Counted from the stretch's first letter, positions 48,699 to 61,098 are shown. The stretch is 64,000 nucleotides of DNA from Brevipalpus yothersi (GCA_003956705.1 QZCP01000174.1:24865-88864), one strand, 5' to 3'. Made by a program: numbers and translations. Notes: a model not told the origin generated them from the letters alone.

Positions 48699-49790
48699 AT
48701 GGATCGATTAAATTTTTTTCGAAGTACCAGAGGCTTGTTAATCATATCCATTTCGACCATTTCACTCGTAAGCTTATTATTTATGTTCTCGGTCATCGAT
48801 TTCGAGTCTCCATCTTCCTTAAAGTTCAATACTTCCAGTTCAATAAACAGTGATCATACGATCCTACTTTGGACAACATTCTTTAAAGAGCCTGATTACA
48901 TAAATCGCCGCGAAGATTTGACTTGTGAGGTGAAAAATTGTGTCTTCACCTCTGACCGTAAACAGTTAGCCAATGCTGATGCAGTTATATTTCATGCACC
49001 AGATTTCGATAAAAATGATATTCCACACCGATCAACACCAGAACAAGTGTGGATTTTGCTTTCATTCGAATCGCCACCCCATACATCAGCCGATCCTTTT
49101 GATCATCTTAATGGTCTGATAAATTGGACAGCAACCTATCGAACTGATTCCGATATTACACTTTATCCAAACTTTACGAAACGATCTGAGCCTCTGTCAT
49201 CGTTGCCTGTACCGATAGAACTGAATCGTAATCGAAGTATTTACTGGCTGGTCAGTAATTGCGAAACAGAATCACATCGAGAAACTTATGTTCAAGAATT
49301 ATCCAGATTCATCGATGTGGATATTTACGGTGATTGTGGCACTGAAAAGTGTCTTCCAAAAATGTCATCTCAATGTTACGAAAAATTATCGCCTCAATAT
49401 TATTTCTATTTAGCGTTTGAAAATTCCATCTGTAAAGATTATGTCACGGAAAAATTTCATCACCTCATCGAACGTCCACTGATTCCAATTGTTCTCGGTG
49501 GAGCTGATCATTACTATTACAATATTACGCCTCCAAAATCTTTCATAAACGCTCTCGATTATGAGCCACAAGATTTGGCTGGATATTTACACACTTTGAT
49601 GAATTCATCAGATAAATATCTAGAATATTTTGAATGGAGAAAAAGATATAAGCAAACTAATAATCCATATCCTTGTCAAATTTGTAGACTATTGAATCAG
49701 AAAGTGAAACATCGAAAAGTTTGGACTGATTTGCCTAATTGGTGGTTTGGTCAAGCGGGATGTCGATCATGGAAAGAGGCTAAAGAATGA
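48699..49790 (+). CDS. Alpha-1,3-fucosyltransferase (GT10)
   Basis: Intronless ORF of 363 residues. It has type II Golgi topology: a short cytosolic end MDRLNFFRSTRG, one hydrophobic segment LLIISISTISLVSLLFMFSV, then a lumenal catalytic domain. I used the ATG at 48699 because it places the anchor correctly; the frame is open to 48501 but that extension has no sense as protein. GT10 motifs are clear: VWILLSFESPPH, NWTATYRTDSDI, and the GDP-fucose site YFYLAFENSICKDYVTEKF, followed by PIVLGG, PPKSFINALDYEPQDLAGYL and YFEWRKRYK. Such enzymes transfer fucose from GDP-fucose to N-glycan GlcNAc; in arthropods some make core alpha-1,3 fucose or Lewis-like structures. The acceptor cannot be told from sequence. 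Several N-glycosylation sites are present. Confidence 0.93.
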   Translation: MDRLNFFRSTRGLLIISISTISLVSLLFMFSVIDFESPSSLKFNTSSSINSDHTILLWTTFFKEPDYINRREDLTCEVKNCVFTSDRKQLANADAVIFHAPDFDKNDIPHRSTPEQVWILLSFESPPHTSADPFDHLNGLINWTATYRTDSDITLYPNFTKRSEPLSSLPVPIELNRNRSIYWLVSNCETESHRETYVQELSRFIDVDIYGDCGTEKCLPKMSSQCYEKLSPQYYFYLAFENSICKDYVTEKFHHLIERPLIPIVLGGADHYYYNITPPKSFINALDYEPQDLAGYLHTLMNSSDKYLEYFEWRKRYKQTNNPYPCQICRLLNQKVKHRKVWTDLPNWWFGQAGCRSWKEAKE

Positions 49791-50735
49791 AAATTATTAC
49801 CAGATGTGCTCAAGCAATCAGAAAATTGTTTCCAGATTGTGACCGTTGAACAGCCTTGAGAGGAAATATTTCTCTCATCAACAAAGATAGCATACTGTGA
49901 CCAGATTTTCTTAGACAGTCTATTTTTTTCAACTCTGATGATTTAGAGTTTCGTTGTTTTCCTCCTTACACTTAAGAAATTTGTAGAGTACATCAATCGA
50001 AACATCTTCATGAAAGAAATTCTTTCTGAACTGGGTTCAAATACTTTTTTCATTATTGTGTTACTGAGAGCAGTGAAAAAAATAATGACCAACTCTTCCC
50101 ATTGTCTTCCAATTTGAAAAATCAAATACTCATAAATTCATCTCACCCAAGTAACTTACATCCAAAAAAATGACCAAATATTTCCAACAGAATTTTGACA
50201 ATCAATACTTGAAAATCAATTCATCGATGGATAGGTCAGCACAACTAAAACGAATATCTATGAGAAAAATTAGGCGATTTTCGAGTCGATAGAATAAAGA
50301 AAAAAGTAATCATGTATAATGTATTTCTCAATCTAAATCTCTCTCGAACTACTAAGGACTGTGTTGCCCTTGATTTTTTCTAAATATGCTCAGTTCAGTT
50401 ATTTCTATCTATTTCTCAATTTTCTCATCTCGATATTCTGTTTGGCAACGATTAATTAATTTCCAAGAATGAGTCTAATTTTTTTTCTTCGAAAAACATT
50501 TTCCGCTTTCACATTGCTTGGCGGCTCTTCAAACTTGGCGCCAATCAAAATGTTTGTACTTCCAAGCGCAAATGTTTTCACTTTCTCACATCCATTAAAG
50601 TGTTTCGACAAGGAAGAGTGTTAATTGTACTGGTGGTGGTGGTGATTGTTGGTGATTAAATCACAATTAAGATACTGTTGGACACTTGTGGATCAGTGTG
50701 TGAGAAGAGGATAGCTTCTAGTCAGAGGTTGCTGG
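49791..50735. promoter_or_regulatory. Upstream region of the DM-domain gene
   Basis: No ORF. A perfect palindrome TTGGCGCCAA (50535-50544) overlapping a CCAAT box (50541-50545) lies about 190 bp before the start codon and may be an E2F- or NF-Y-type promoter element. The remainder is A+T-rich. Confidence 0.4.
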
Positions 50736-51775
50736 ATGGATGTTGTGGTGTTGATGATGGATGATAAAAAGAAGAAGCGAGAGCCCAATTGTGCTCTGTG
50801 TTTAAATCATGGAGTCAAAGTGCTTCTCAAAGGTAAGTTTATCAACTTTTTTTGTTGTTGATGTGTTTGAGAGTCCATGTTGTGGACACACTTACACATG
50901 TGTATTTAAATATTTTCTTTCGTAATAATTAAATTAAAAGAATATACCTTTGTAAGAGTGCCAGTCGAAAGTTACCCCTTGCAAGATCTAAGTTGCCATG
51001 ATACCATTTTTCGGAATGGTTAATGGAATAGATCGAGCAGACACAACTTTTCCCTTTTTCCCTTAAGCAGGATGATGATGATCAGTTTCGTTGACAATGA
51101 TTGTGTTTATGGATGATGAATGAGTACATCTCTCACAGACTACCAAGTGTAAAGTTGATAACCATTGGCATGAAGGGCAATTTTTTTTTCATAAATCCTT
51201 TACTAGTAGTTGTACTTGCTTTTTTTGGTGCCCATTTCGTACAGGACACAAGCGTCATTGTCAATATCGAGATTGTAGATGCTTGAAGTGTGAAGAGACC
51301 AAAAAGCGTCAAGAATATATGGCTGATATGCAATATATTAAGCGTAATGGTAAAGCTGAGGAAGCTCGATTGGGCAAAAGGGCGGACATGATTGCCATAT
51401 TTAATGAAAGAATGAAAAATAAACAGAGTAAGAAAAAAATTACGGGTAAGATGTACTTTGATGTCTAGCTTGATTTGGACTAATCAATTATCTTCTTTTT
51501 CTTTCTTCTGTGGATGCTGTATTCTTTTTCAACCGTTAACAGAGACTGAAGGAACTGAGATGGCCAAACGTGATAAAAACACTGAACAGTCAGCAAGCTT
51601 TGAGTTTACTGACTCTAATATGCCAGAAATTCAAGATATGCTAAAATACTTTCGAAATGAGCTTGAAATTACCGATGAGGATGATATACTCTATCACAGT
51701 CTTGTCGCTCTTCTCCAAGACATGGATCAGAGTGACACTAAACCAATTCATGAATACATTCTAAATGGTATGTAG
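50736..51775 (+). CDS. DM-domain (doublesex/mab-3 related) transcription factor
   Basis: Exons 50736-50832, 51245-51445 and 51543-51775 give about 176 residues. The DM zinc module spans the first intron: NCALCLNHGVKVLLKGHKRH, then CQYRDCRCLKC, then a helix ETKKRQEYMADMQYIKR. All Cys and His ligands are present. The module binds the DNA minor groove. Later, MPEIQDMLKYFRNELEI and DILYHSLVALLQDMD followed by HEYILNG resemble in spacing the UBA-like dimerisation domain of Doublesex (FRYPWELMPLMYVILKDA...EEG); this likeness is weak and is my inference. The reading frame either stops at 51775 (NGM) or is spliced at 51767 to an exon at 52032-52105. Three in-frame ATGs lie at 50736, 50754 and 50757. 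A DMRT paralogue other than doublesex is possible. Confidence 0.85.
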
Positions 51776-52031
51776 CCCTCATAAAGGTGGAAAATTTTCA
51801 ATTCTAATGCTAGTTCAATCTTTCTTCTTACCAGTATATCGTGGACTAAATTAGCGGAACAATTCCGTAATTCCAGCTTCCTTTGGAAGTAAAACAGCCA
51901 ACTCATAAATGATTTCAAAAATTGAAAATTGCATTAAATGTCATTTTGTGTTCCCAGTGTGTCATAAAGCAAACTCATATTTTTCCCAAATCTTCTAGAA
52001 TTCTAACTCTCAGTAATCATATCTTCTCCAG

Positions 52032-52105
52032 ATAAGTTCATCTATTTTACAATTTCATCAGCCTCAAGCCTCAGTCTTTCCAAGCATAGACATGGTAAAG
52101 TGTAA
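52032..52105 (+). CDS. Possible alternative last exon of the DM-domain gene
   Basis: A good acceptor (ATCTTCTCCAG) starts an exon whose frame fits the donor at 51768 (G|GTATGT). It would add DKFIYFTISSASSLSLSKHR plus GKV before a TAA. This gives a longer C-terminus than the read-through stop at 51775. It is a prediction from splice consensus and frame only. Confidence 0.3.
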
Positions 52106-52633
52106 GAGCGATCGTAGTAACCACTTTGTAGGCACATCGAGAGAGAGAGAGGAATTAATCTCCACAATTAGCTCAACTAATCATGAAACCCTTTATCCAA
52201 GAAGAGATATCATCCACAATCGTATACTCACAATTAGTTTTTTCATGAATTCGAATTGTTCAGAACTGATCAACTGCCGCTTGTTGCGTAACACAACTCG
52301 GTTGTGAATGTGTGTGAACATGTGCGCATGTTGACTAATGTTTTGATGAATGAAAAAAAAGGCTTCTCTTGATTCAATAGTGTTGATGCAAAAATTCAAT
52401 ACATCAGCATCAGCATCATCAGAAACAGATATTATTTGGTGATGAATTTTATTCCCAAATCAATCCAGATAGATTAGTTTTGCTTTTTAATTGTGTGTCA
52501 ATGTGTTTGTGTACATGGTGTTACGGTGCAAAAGTGTGTATACTTGATGCTCGCTGATTGTGGTGACTGTTTTTCCTATCGATTCTGAATTTCTGGAGAG
52601 AGAAAAGTGTAACAATTATTTAAACATTTGGGC
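52106..52633. promoter_or_regulatory. Upstream region of synaptojanin
   Basis: No ORF of interest. The interval lies between the DM-gene end and the synaptojanin start codon and should hold the synaptojanin promoter. I see no distinct TATA box. Confidence 0.35.
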
Positions 52634-55600
52634 ATGGTATTGGGCAAAGTGTATAGAGTTTGGCACAGAGTAGATTCAGTGTATTCAGTATTGTTCGAGA
52701 AACGCAATGATAAAGACCAATCTTTACTCTTCGAAGCGGAAGTTATATCAACATTGTGTGAGTATAAATAATGTGATTTAATTTTATGCTCCTAAATTAG
52801 TTGTCCGCAGAATGCTTCAATCTTGTCGATTATTTATCACCAATATACATGTCCATGTATACACATATTTTTATCATCTGAATTGATACATTGAAGTTAC
52901 ATGAGACAGCGGCGCCAACACAACACTCGATTGTAAATCCTCAAAGTGGGTGTTAAATTCATCATCTTCCGGTGGATATAGTTTGCTGATTAATTATTGT
53001 CGAGCTCATTCTATCATGTTTCCATCAGAGAGTGGAAGTATCACTCGAAGTGAACAAAATGATTCGTACCATGTGGCAATAACTGAAGAGAATCTAGATA
53101 TCAACAAAGCTTATGATTTTTTGAAATCAGAATCTTGTGGAGCTGTCTATTTGTTCTTGGGAACTGTCCGTAAAGATGAGATCGATTCTGATGGAAAAGT
53201 GATCGGTCAAGTTGATTCTCTCTACTATGAAGCATATGATTCCATGGCAATCCAACAGATGAATAACATTGTTCATACTGTTTGCCGCAAATATGGTGTT
53301 AAGAAATGTTATGTTATCCACCGGAAAGGGTTGATCAAAGTGACGGAAGCATCGCTCATAATCGGCTGTTCATCTGCTCATCGAGATGCCTCTTTTCATG
53401 CGACCTATGATCTATTGAATGAAATTAAGAAAAGTGTACCAATTTGGAAGAAAATCAATTACTCTACTGATCAACAGGAGCAACATTCAGCCAGTGTTCA
53501 TTCCGAAATTGAAGAACAAAATCGTTCTAGTTGGAGTGAAAAGAGTGAAGCGTTCTGGTTGACTCAAAAGAAGGATTGAATTCTGATATACAGTGTTGAA
53601 TGAAGCATGACAAAGTAAAATAAGAATGAAGTGAAAGCTATCAAATGTATTGAATCAATTATAATACAGTCGATGCCAAATAATCAAATGTAACTGTTGA
53701 AAGAGAACAGAATAACTACGTGGGAAACATTTTCTCTTCTTACAACTTTTTGTGAGCCTAACTGATTGGAAATTGCTAAAAATTCATCATGATGGTTGAA
53801 AATTGTAATTGTAATGATAGGCAGAAAGTTATGATGATATTGAAGCGAAGATGAGATGCATATCTTTCTTGAACTTTTTGTGCAAAGAGGCTCACATTTG
53901 GGACTTTATCCAGAGGAAGTAATGCAAAAAAGTTTAGACTGATGTTCGGGTTGATGGAAAATTTGTTGTGAGAAAAGAAGATTTGAATGACTTAGCTGAC
54001 AAAATAGAATGAGCTTTAAGCTCGTCATGCTATTCGATTCTTTTGCCATCATTTTTAACTGGTCTATTCTCAGCAGCTAAGTGAATCGTGATTACTTGAA
54101 CATCAAGTTTCTTGGACCGAGCTTACTTCAATTCTATCTGAAAAGATGCTAGCATTTCCTCAAATTTTTTCATCATGTATACCTGATGCATAACTCTTGC
54201 TGATAAAGGCATTCAAATAAGCCCACAAACGCGTCCGATAGAATTTGTATCAATTTGCTCCGTCACTTTGTACGAGGTTAGCGTCTAAATGATGGCAAAG
54301 TTTTTACTTGGTCATTGTTGGGGTCTGGATTGTTGCACATTTTTTGGTGTCATCATGTATTCTTGGGTGGTCAAAGGGATGAATTATCTATTGGAAAAGG
54401 TTCCAATCAAGCCAAACCTTTGTATTTCAATTGTTAAACAGAAGTTCTCTCTAATATCTTTTTTCCTCTATTATTTTTATCCTATCTTGACCTTATTTAG
54501 ATGAGCCATCCACACTATTTCGCCATCAGGATGATTCATCAGTCCTTTTTATGGCCTAAATAATTTTCTCTACAATAACTCTAATAATTGTTAGTCACCT
54601 GATAAATCATTTTATTAAGCTCCTCTGAAATACAAACTCCTAGCATTGTTGACTATATCGCTCTGAGATCAGAGATCCTGAAATCTAGAATTTTGTAACC
54701 AAATTTTGGTTTGAAATGAACTCTTTCCTCTTGCTGACGCCTATAGAGCTTCTTTTCTCAACTCACCTCTTACCACATCAAACTAACCTCTCTTTTCTCT
54801 TTTGCATGGCTGGTCATCTGGATCATTTTGGACTGTCTGGTTAATGATGACGATCTTGAACCAATTAACTCACGCTTGGCCCTATTTTCACTGCTGAAAA
54901 CTTAAAGCTGCTCTAGAAACGGATGCAATTAAGTCACAATACAACTATCTCTGCGATGCTTATGGATGCTTAGGTGTCTTACAGCTGCCTCTGGGTAAGT
55001 CTATGCTTATCGCTTTATCAATCGATGCCATCAGATATGTACAATTTTTTAAGCCACTGAATACCCTAAAAGAGAGAGAGAGGAAACACTCATAGATCTT
55101 CATAAAGGATGTGAAACTTATCATCTGTCAACAGAACCCCACTTGAAATGAGCTACATCCTTTTGCCTAAGAGAAAGTAGACCAATGCTTTTAGAACATA
55201 TCTCAACCTCCTGAATAGTCACCAAAAACTCTGCAAAGAAACCCATTGGAAGAATGTCTAACGTGAATTTGGATTGCATTACTTATGAACTGAATTAAAT
55301 GAGATGAAAATGTAACATTCTCTCCGTTTATTGTTCTTTCATTAGGAGACAGTACTTATATACTCTATTTGGTTCTGGTTAAAGGATGCGTCTCGGTTGG
55401 AAGAATCGATAAGTCGGAAATATTTCGAATAACTGACACTGAGTTCATATCACTGCGTAATAATAGTAGCGATGAGCAGAAAATCAAGGAAATACGAGGT
55501 GTTTTGAATTCGGGAACATTCTACTTCTCGTGGACTGCACAGGAGAATGAAAAACCATTCGATCTCACTCTTTGTGCTCAACGAAAACTTAAAACTAATG

Positions 55601-58600
55601 AAACAGACAATCGATTCTTTTGGAATCGAATATTCCATCTACAATTCATTCGTTATGGCGTTGAAACGGATCGATGGCTATTGAAAGCTCTATGTGGTAG
55701 TGTTGCTATCAGCACTGTATATGTTGGCCACCAGCAAGCTCGAGCTTGTCTCATATCCAGACTTAGCTCCGAACGTGCTGGTACACGATTCAATGTTCGA
55801 GGTGTGGATGATGATGGAAGTGTTGCTAATTTTGTGGAAACAGAGCAATGTATATTTTTGGAGGACAAAGTTGTCTCCTACATAATGCTTCGAGGATCTG
55901 TTCCTTTGTTCTGGGAACAGCCTGGTTACAATGTTGGCTCACATAAAATCAAAATGTCTCGAGGAGTAGAGCTTTCTCAGCCGGCATTTGATCGCCATGT
56001 TGCACTTCTTCGCAAACGATATGGTAAATCAACGTTCATCAATTTAATGGGATCGAAAGAAGGTGAAGCGATGTTAACCAAAATGTATAAATCTCATCAT
56101 AAAGCATGCTGTCTAACAAAGGACATACCATTAGTGTGCTTTGATTATCATGCACACTGTCCGAGAGGTAGGCAAGATTATCTGGATAAACTTGAGAAGC
56201 ATTTTGCCTTCGAAATCCGTCATCAGATGAAAGATTTTTCGTTCTTCTCTTCGGGAGAGGGACTCGAATCCAACTTTCAAAATGGGTGCTTCAGAATCAA
56301 CTGTGTTGACTGTTTGGATCGAACCAATTGTGTGGAAACTTTCATTGGCTTGAACGTGAGTCTCAAAATTTGATAGAGAAAAAATTCACTCTCTCACGTC
56401 CTTATTTCGCATTTTCAGCTCTTGAAACAACAATTGGCCGCCTTAAAATTAATGGATAAAGTTAACATCATTTCTCGCTTCGAGGAGACCTTCAAAAACA
56501 TGTGGATAAGCAATGGAGATCAGATTAGCCGAATATATGCAGGAACCGGTGCGCTTGAGGGCAAATCAAAGGTACTTGCATGAAACTCTTCAAAGTTCCT
56601 CAGAAAATTTACCTTTCAATTTCTCTATCGATAGATAAAAGACAGTACTTTGACTGTTGCCCGAACGATTCAAAATAATTTACTTGACAATAGCAAGCAA
56701 GAAGCTTTCGATATACTACTATTTGGAAAATCATCAAGTCATGAATATTCAGATAAAGCTCGATCTCTCCTACCCTCCTATTACCTTCATCTACCTAACA
56801 GTATTCTCATAGCAATGTGTGATCGTTATTTAGAATATACAGAGCCAATTCCAGTCAAAATTACTGTAGGTACTTGGAATGTGAATGGTGGAAAGCATTT
56901 CACTAGCATAGTTTATCGACGAAGTGATCCTCTATCCGATTGGCTTCTAGACTATAAGATCAAGCAAAAAAGTGATGTCAATATAATGGATATGTCATTG
57001 AATGACACTATGAGCGGTTTGTCTGACCCACAGCCAGACTTTTATGCCATTGGTTTCGAGGAAATTGTCGATCTCAATGCCAGTAATATTATGGCAGCCA
57101 GCACTTCCAATCAGCGAGAATGGCTAGTTGAGATTCAAAAAACCATATCAAGAGATTCACCGTATGTTCTAATCACATGCGAGCAACTTGTGGGTGTTTG
57201 TTTATTCCTTTTTGTCAAGCCACATCATGCTCCCTTCATAAGGTAAGTGGTTTCTCCCAATTATTCCCTGGGAATATTTTTTCCTTATCTGAATAATAAT
57301 GTGTTTGTCTGTCCCATTTTCAGAGATGTAGCAGTGGATACTGTCAAGACTGGTCTTGGTGGGGCAACTGGCAACAAAGGAGGAGTTGCAATTCGAATGT
57401 TATTCCATAATACATCGCTTTGTTTTGTGTGTGCTCATTTTGCCGCTGGACAAAGTCAAATTCAAGATAGAAATGCTGATTATTCAGAAATTGTTCGAAA
57501 ATCTAGTTTTCCTTCTGGTCGTTCACTTAATTGTCATGATTACATTTTTTGGTGTGGAGACTTCAATTATCGCATTGATTTGGACAACGATCGGGTGAAG
57601 GAATGTGTTCGCAATGAAGATTGGGAAACTCTCCTTGCGAACGAGCAGTTAAAAGTTCAACAATCAAAAGGCAAAGTTTTTCGAAACTATATCGAAGGAA
57701 AGATTGACTTTGCACCTACGTACAAATATGATATAGAATCTGATGATTATGATACTAGTGAAAAATGTCGTGTTCCAGCATATACTGATAGAATACTCTT
57801 CAAAAAACGTTTTGCCACTCGCTTAGGAGAGGATACACAGAATCTCAATCATGGGAATATAGTTTTCTATGGAAGATGTGAACTCAAGACCAGTGACCAT
57901 CGTCCGGTCATCGGTGAATACGATATTGATATTTTGAAAGTTAATGAGAAAACAAGAGAAAAAATCTTCAGTCGCTTAATTGAGATGTCTGGTCCACGAG
58001 ACTCGTGTGTCTTGGTCAAACATGAGGATGGTGTATCTGGCTTCAATGATACTCTTGTCAAACAAATACTGAAACTTCTTGCCGATGAAGGAGGTGAAAT
58101 TGTCATGGTTCGCTTGGGTGATTCTCATTTGACCATCCATTTTCGAGAAAGTATCTCCGCATTGAAAGTATCCAAATCATCTTCCATAAAGAATCTCGAT
58201 GGTGGATTGCACATTGAATTACGTACTCCTAATTGGGTGGAAATGATACGGAAAGAAATGAGCTTAGGAATGAATAATACTGTACCTCTATGTGAGTCTA
58301 CACCAACCTCCAGTTGCGTTGAATTCGACAATATACTCACCAATAAGCATGACTATGGTATCTCTCATCTCAATAGCAATATGCTTTGTGTAGACGATAA
58401 TGTTCACACGATAGTTACTCCACTAGGACTGAGTCCTTCGCCAACGTGTGATGATCTCTCATCTTCAAATAACGACATCAATCCTAGTACTTTAATTTCT
58501 TCCCAAAATAAGAATGGTCGAGCTGGTCCTCCACCGAAACCACCTCCACCATCAACTTCGAACAGTTCTGTTGCCAAACCTATGCCTACTCGACCTGCCC

Positions 58601-59088
58601 CACCACCACCGATTCCGACAAACTCTTCAACAATCGACTCTCCAAAGTCGGATATTTCGGCCCACTTATCTTATGAGGAATCGATTGATGTTGATTCAAG
58701 CTTCGATACACCACCTCCAGCCATTCCAGCTCCTCCGCCGCCTTCAGAAAAATCGAACGAAGATTTCAACGACCCATGGAACGAAAGAAAATCGTCTTGT
58801 GGTCAAGAAGATATTTCTAAGAACGGAGCTCTCGCTAAAGAATTCTCATCCAATTCTCATTCCCCCAATCAATCTGCAAATGGATCTTCCAGATCATCTG
58901 ATTCGACTATTCTTAAACATGAGTCACCTCCTACAATTCCACAGCGACCATCGGCTGGTAATCCTCCACCAATTCCCGCCAGAAGAGGTGCTCAAAAAGC
59001 CAGTCAGCAAACCTCTATGACTCCTCCGACCGGCAATCCACCTCCAATTGGTCCTCCTCCCGTTATTCCCCCGCGAAGAGCTCAATGA
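52634..59088 (+). CDS. Synj: Synaptojanin, dual Sac1 and inositol 5-phosphatase
   Basis: Exons 52634-52757, 54908-54994, 55346-56355, 56419-56571, 56635-57242 and 57324-59088 join to about 1248 residues. The Sac1 domain starts in exon 1 (MVLGKVYRVWHRVDSVYSVL), continues with SALETDAIK and DAYGCLGVLQL in exon 2, and keeps the CX5R(T/S) catalytic site CVDCLDRTN. The 5-phosphatase domain shows VGTWNVNGG, DFYAIGFEEIVDLNA, TGNKGGVAIRM, FWCGDFNYRIDL, FAPTYKYD, YTDRILF and TSDHRPVIG. An RRM-like region and a Pro-rich tail (PPPKPPPPS, PARRG, IPPRRAQ end) follow, suited to SH3 partners such as endophilin. It removes phosphates from phosphoinositides during clathrin uncoating at synapses. All active-site motifs look intact. 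Exon 1 is 2.1 kb from exon 2; the intron encloses MOCS2B. Confidence 0.95.
53016..53579 (+). CDS. Mocs2B: Molybdopterin synthase catalytic subunit MOCS2B (MoaE)
   Basis: A single-exon ORF of about 187 residues lies entirely within the first intron of synaptojanin, on the same strand. The ATG at 53016 is the first in the frame. MoaE motifs are clear: CGAVYLFLGTVRK, LYYEAYDSMA, VIHRKGLIKVTEASLIIGCS, SAHRDASFHATYDLLNEIKK and VPIWKK. The enzyme carries out dithiolene insertion into precursor Z (cPMP) with MOCS2A to form molybdopterin. The conserved Glu after VPIWKK is Ile here (WKKINY). The C-terminal tail is Glu/Ser/Gln-rich. Unlike in vertebrates, no MOCS2A reading frame is visible directly upstream; 258 bp separate synaptojanin exon 1 from this ATG. 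GCGGCGCCAAC at about 52910-52919 may be part of its own promoter. Confidence 0.93.
   Translation: MFPSESGSITRSEQNDSYHVAITEENLDINKAYDFLKSESCGAVYLFLGTVRKDEIDSDGKVIGQVDSLYYEAYDSMAIQQMNNIVHTVCRKYGVKKCYVIHRKGLIKVTEASLIIGCSSAHRDASFHATYDLLNEIKKSVPIWKKINYSTDQQEQHSASVHSEIEEQNRSSWSEKSEAFWLTQKKD
53580..54907. other. Remainder of synaptojanin intron 1
   Basis: MOCS2B 3' UTR and intronic sequence. No ORF with family likeness; the open frame at 54289-54504 appears to be chance. Confidence 0.5.
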
Positions 59089-59354
59089 TAATCTTATACT
59101 AGTCATCGGTTTGTGTGGAGATTATATTATATAAAATAATGATAAAATGTTGATTGTTAAAAGCTTAACTACTGTGGTTTTTGTTTTAGGTGATTGAATC
59201 ATTCCAAAGAATAATATATACCAAATAAGAAAATGCGAATACTCTTATGAAAGTCTGCAATATTTTGAAGGCTTGATGAATAATTTTAGCTTTTAGTTTC
59301 GTTTCGATCGTTTGAGCGTTTGTATCTGCAACCTCTTGAACTGTTTCACTCGTG

Positions 59355-59357
<3 letters not shown>

Positions 59358-59427
<70 letters not shown>
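59358..59427. repeat. (GA)n microsatellite, about 70 bp
   Basis: Pure AG run 270 bp after the synaptojanin stop; it may be in its 3' UTR. Confidence 0.96.
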
Positions 59428-59430
<3 letters not shown>

Positions 59431-60345
59431 AGAACGTCAAGACTGGCTCTGAATTCTTATGGAAAATGCATCTTTTCACTTGGAAGTATAACACTTTTGA
59501 TCACGTTTCCGGTGATCTCATTTCTTTCACCAATATACCGATTACACAGAGCGATTGAAGTTGATCACAACTCCTTCAACAACACTACAAATTTAATCTC
59601 ATAACAAGACTAATCAAGTCATTTTCAAAAATTGCATTCTTATTCATCTCTCTCTCCCTCTCTTGCTCTTTCTTTCTTCTCAGAAATTTCAACGAACCAA
59701 CTCAATTCAATTTTATTAAGACTCTTAACTTGAGAAAGGGAAAGTTCTCTGCAATGCAAATAGAGAAGATTTTGGGCGAAGTTTATTTCTTCAATGTAAA
59801 TTTTACTACGTCAGCCCGAAAATAGCCTCGAAAAATACATAATTATATCTAGCTGATACATTATTATGAATTATAGGCATCCTCAGGTGAAAATGAGGCC
59901 CATGTCATGATTAAACCCCCACCTATTTCGCTTTTGTTTCAAGAGAGAGAGAAAATTTGAAGCATATGTTTTCCTCAACCATCATGTTGCTTGCTTTGGG
60001 ACAACCTTTGAAATCGAATCGCCTCCTCAAAAGGAACTGATTCTTCTGGTAACTGATAAGTCTTCGTGTAAAATTTCCAATTTTTTGCTCAAAAAATTTC
60101 ACATTAGTCTCGACTGTCTATCAAGTGCAATAAGACCTGAATTTACAAGAATTATATATCCATAATGAAACATAATGAAACAAAAAAATTCTGGTTTCCC
60201 TGTTGGCATCCTATGATGAATTCATGATATTCGTGTTACTGGTGTTGAAAGCTCACCGCCTGAAGGAATTTTCATGAACATTTGTTATCATACAAAATTA
60301 TACACACAAAACGGAGCTTCTTAGTTTTGTGCACGAATTTTTTTT

Positions 60346-60348
<3 letters not shown>

Positions 60349-60398
<50 letters not shown>
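60349..60398. repeat. (CT)n microsatellite, about 50 bp
   Basis: Pure TC run with a short TTTC tail. Confidence 0.95.
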
Positions 60399-60404
<6 letters not shown>

Positions 60405-61098
60405 TCTCTTTTATCACTCATTTGCTTTTATGACTGTTCTTTGCCAAGTTTTACTAAAATTACTATCACTAGACAAGAGATGGAGAATAATCTTTTTCCA
60501 CGTGTTTCCAGGAACAATTTGTCGTACATAGTGTATATGACTATAAGACTAAGAAGTTTGATTGATTTGTTCGTCTCAATAATAGATTTTAGAGAGCTTG
60601 TCACAAGTGAAAAGAGTAACTAAGAAAAATATCTTCATCCTCTCATGGTAAATGAATCATTCGAACGTTGTTATGGGTATGATAATTTTGAATGAAAGCA
60701 GGAAATGACAATACAGACATTTCATTTTCGACGTCATTCATAAAATACTTACACACAAGACACACATTCACACACACTCATAAAAGGAAATTGATAGACT
60801 TCCCATCATACACAGAAGAAGATTCCATCGTGAAAATGTTCTTTTCGGCAGCAATCAAATTGTTCAAACACTCATGATTACAGTGATGAATAATTTTATC
60901 CTTATTTCTTTTCTCTTTCATTCTCTTCTTCACATGATTAAAAACCATCCTTTAAATCAATAGAAGCAATTGAAAATCATTTTTCTAACACCTTTATGCG
61001 CACATATTATTATACTATTTTCTCTTTCTCACATTGTTTGTCTATTTTCTTAAAATAAAATAATTTTCCACTCAAATATATACCGTTATTTGTTTGAA

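Larger units (their letters stand above)
59089..61098. other. Intergenic stretch after synaptojanin
   Basis: Contains a GA array (59358-59427), a CT array (60349-60398) and A+T-rich DNA. I see no gene. Confidence 0.5.
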
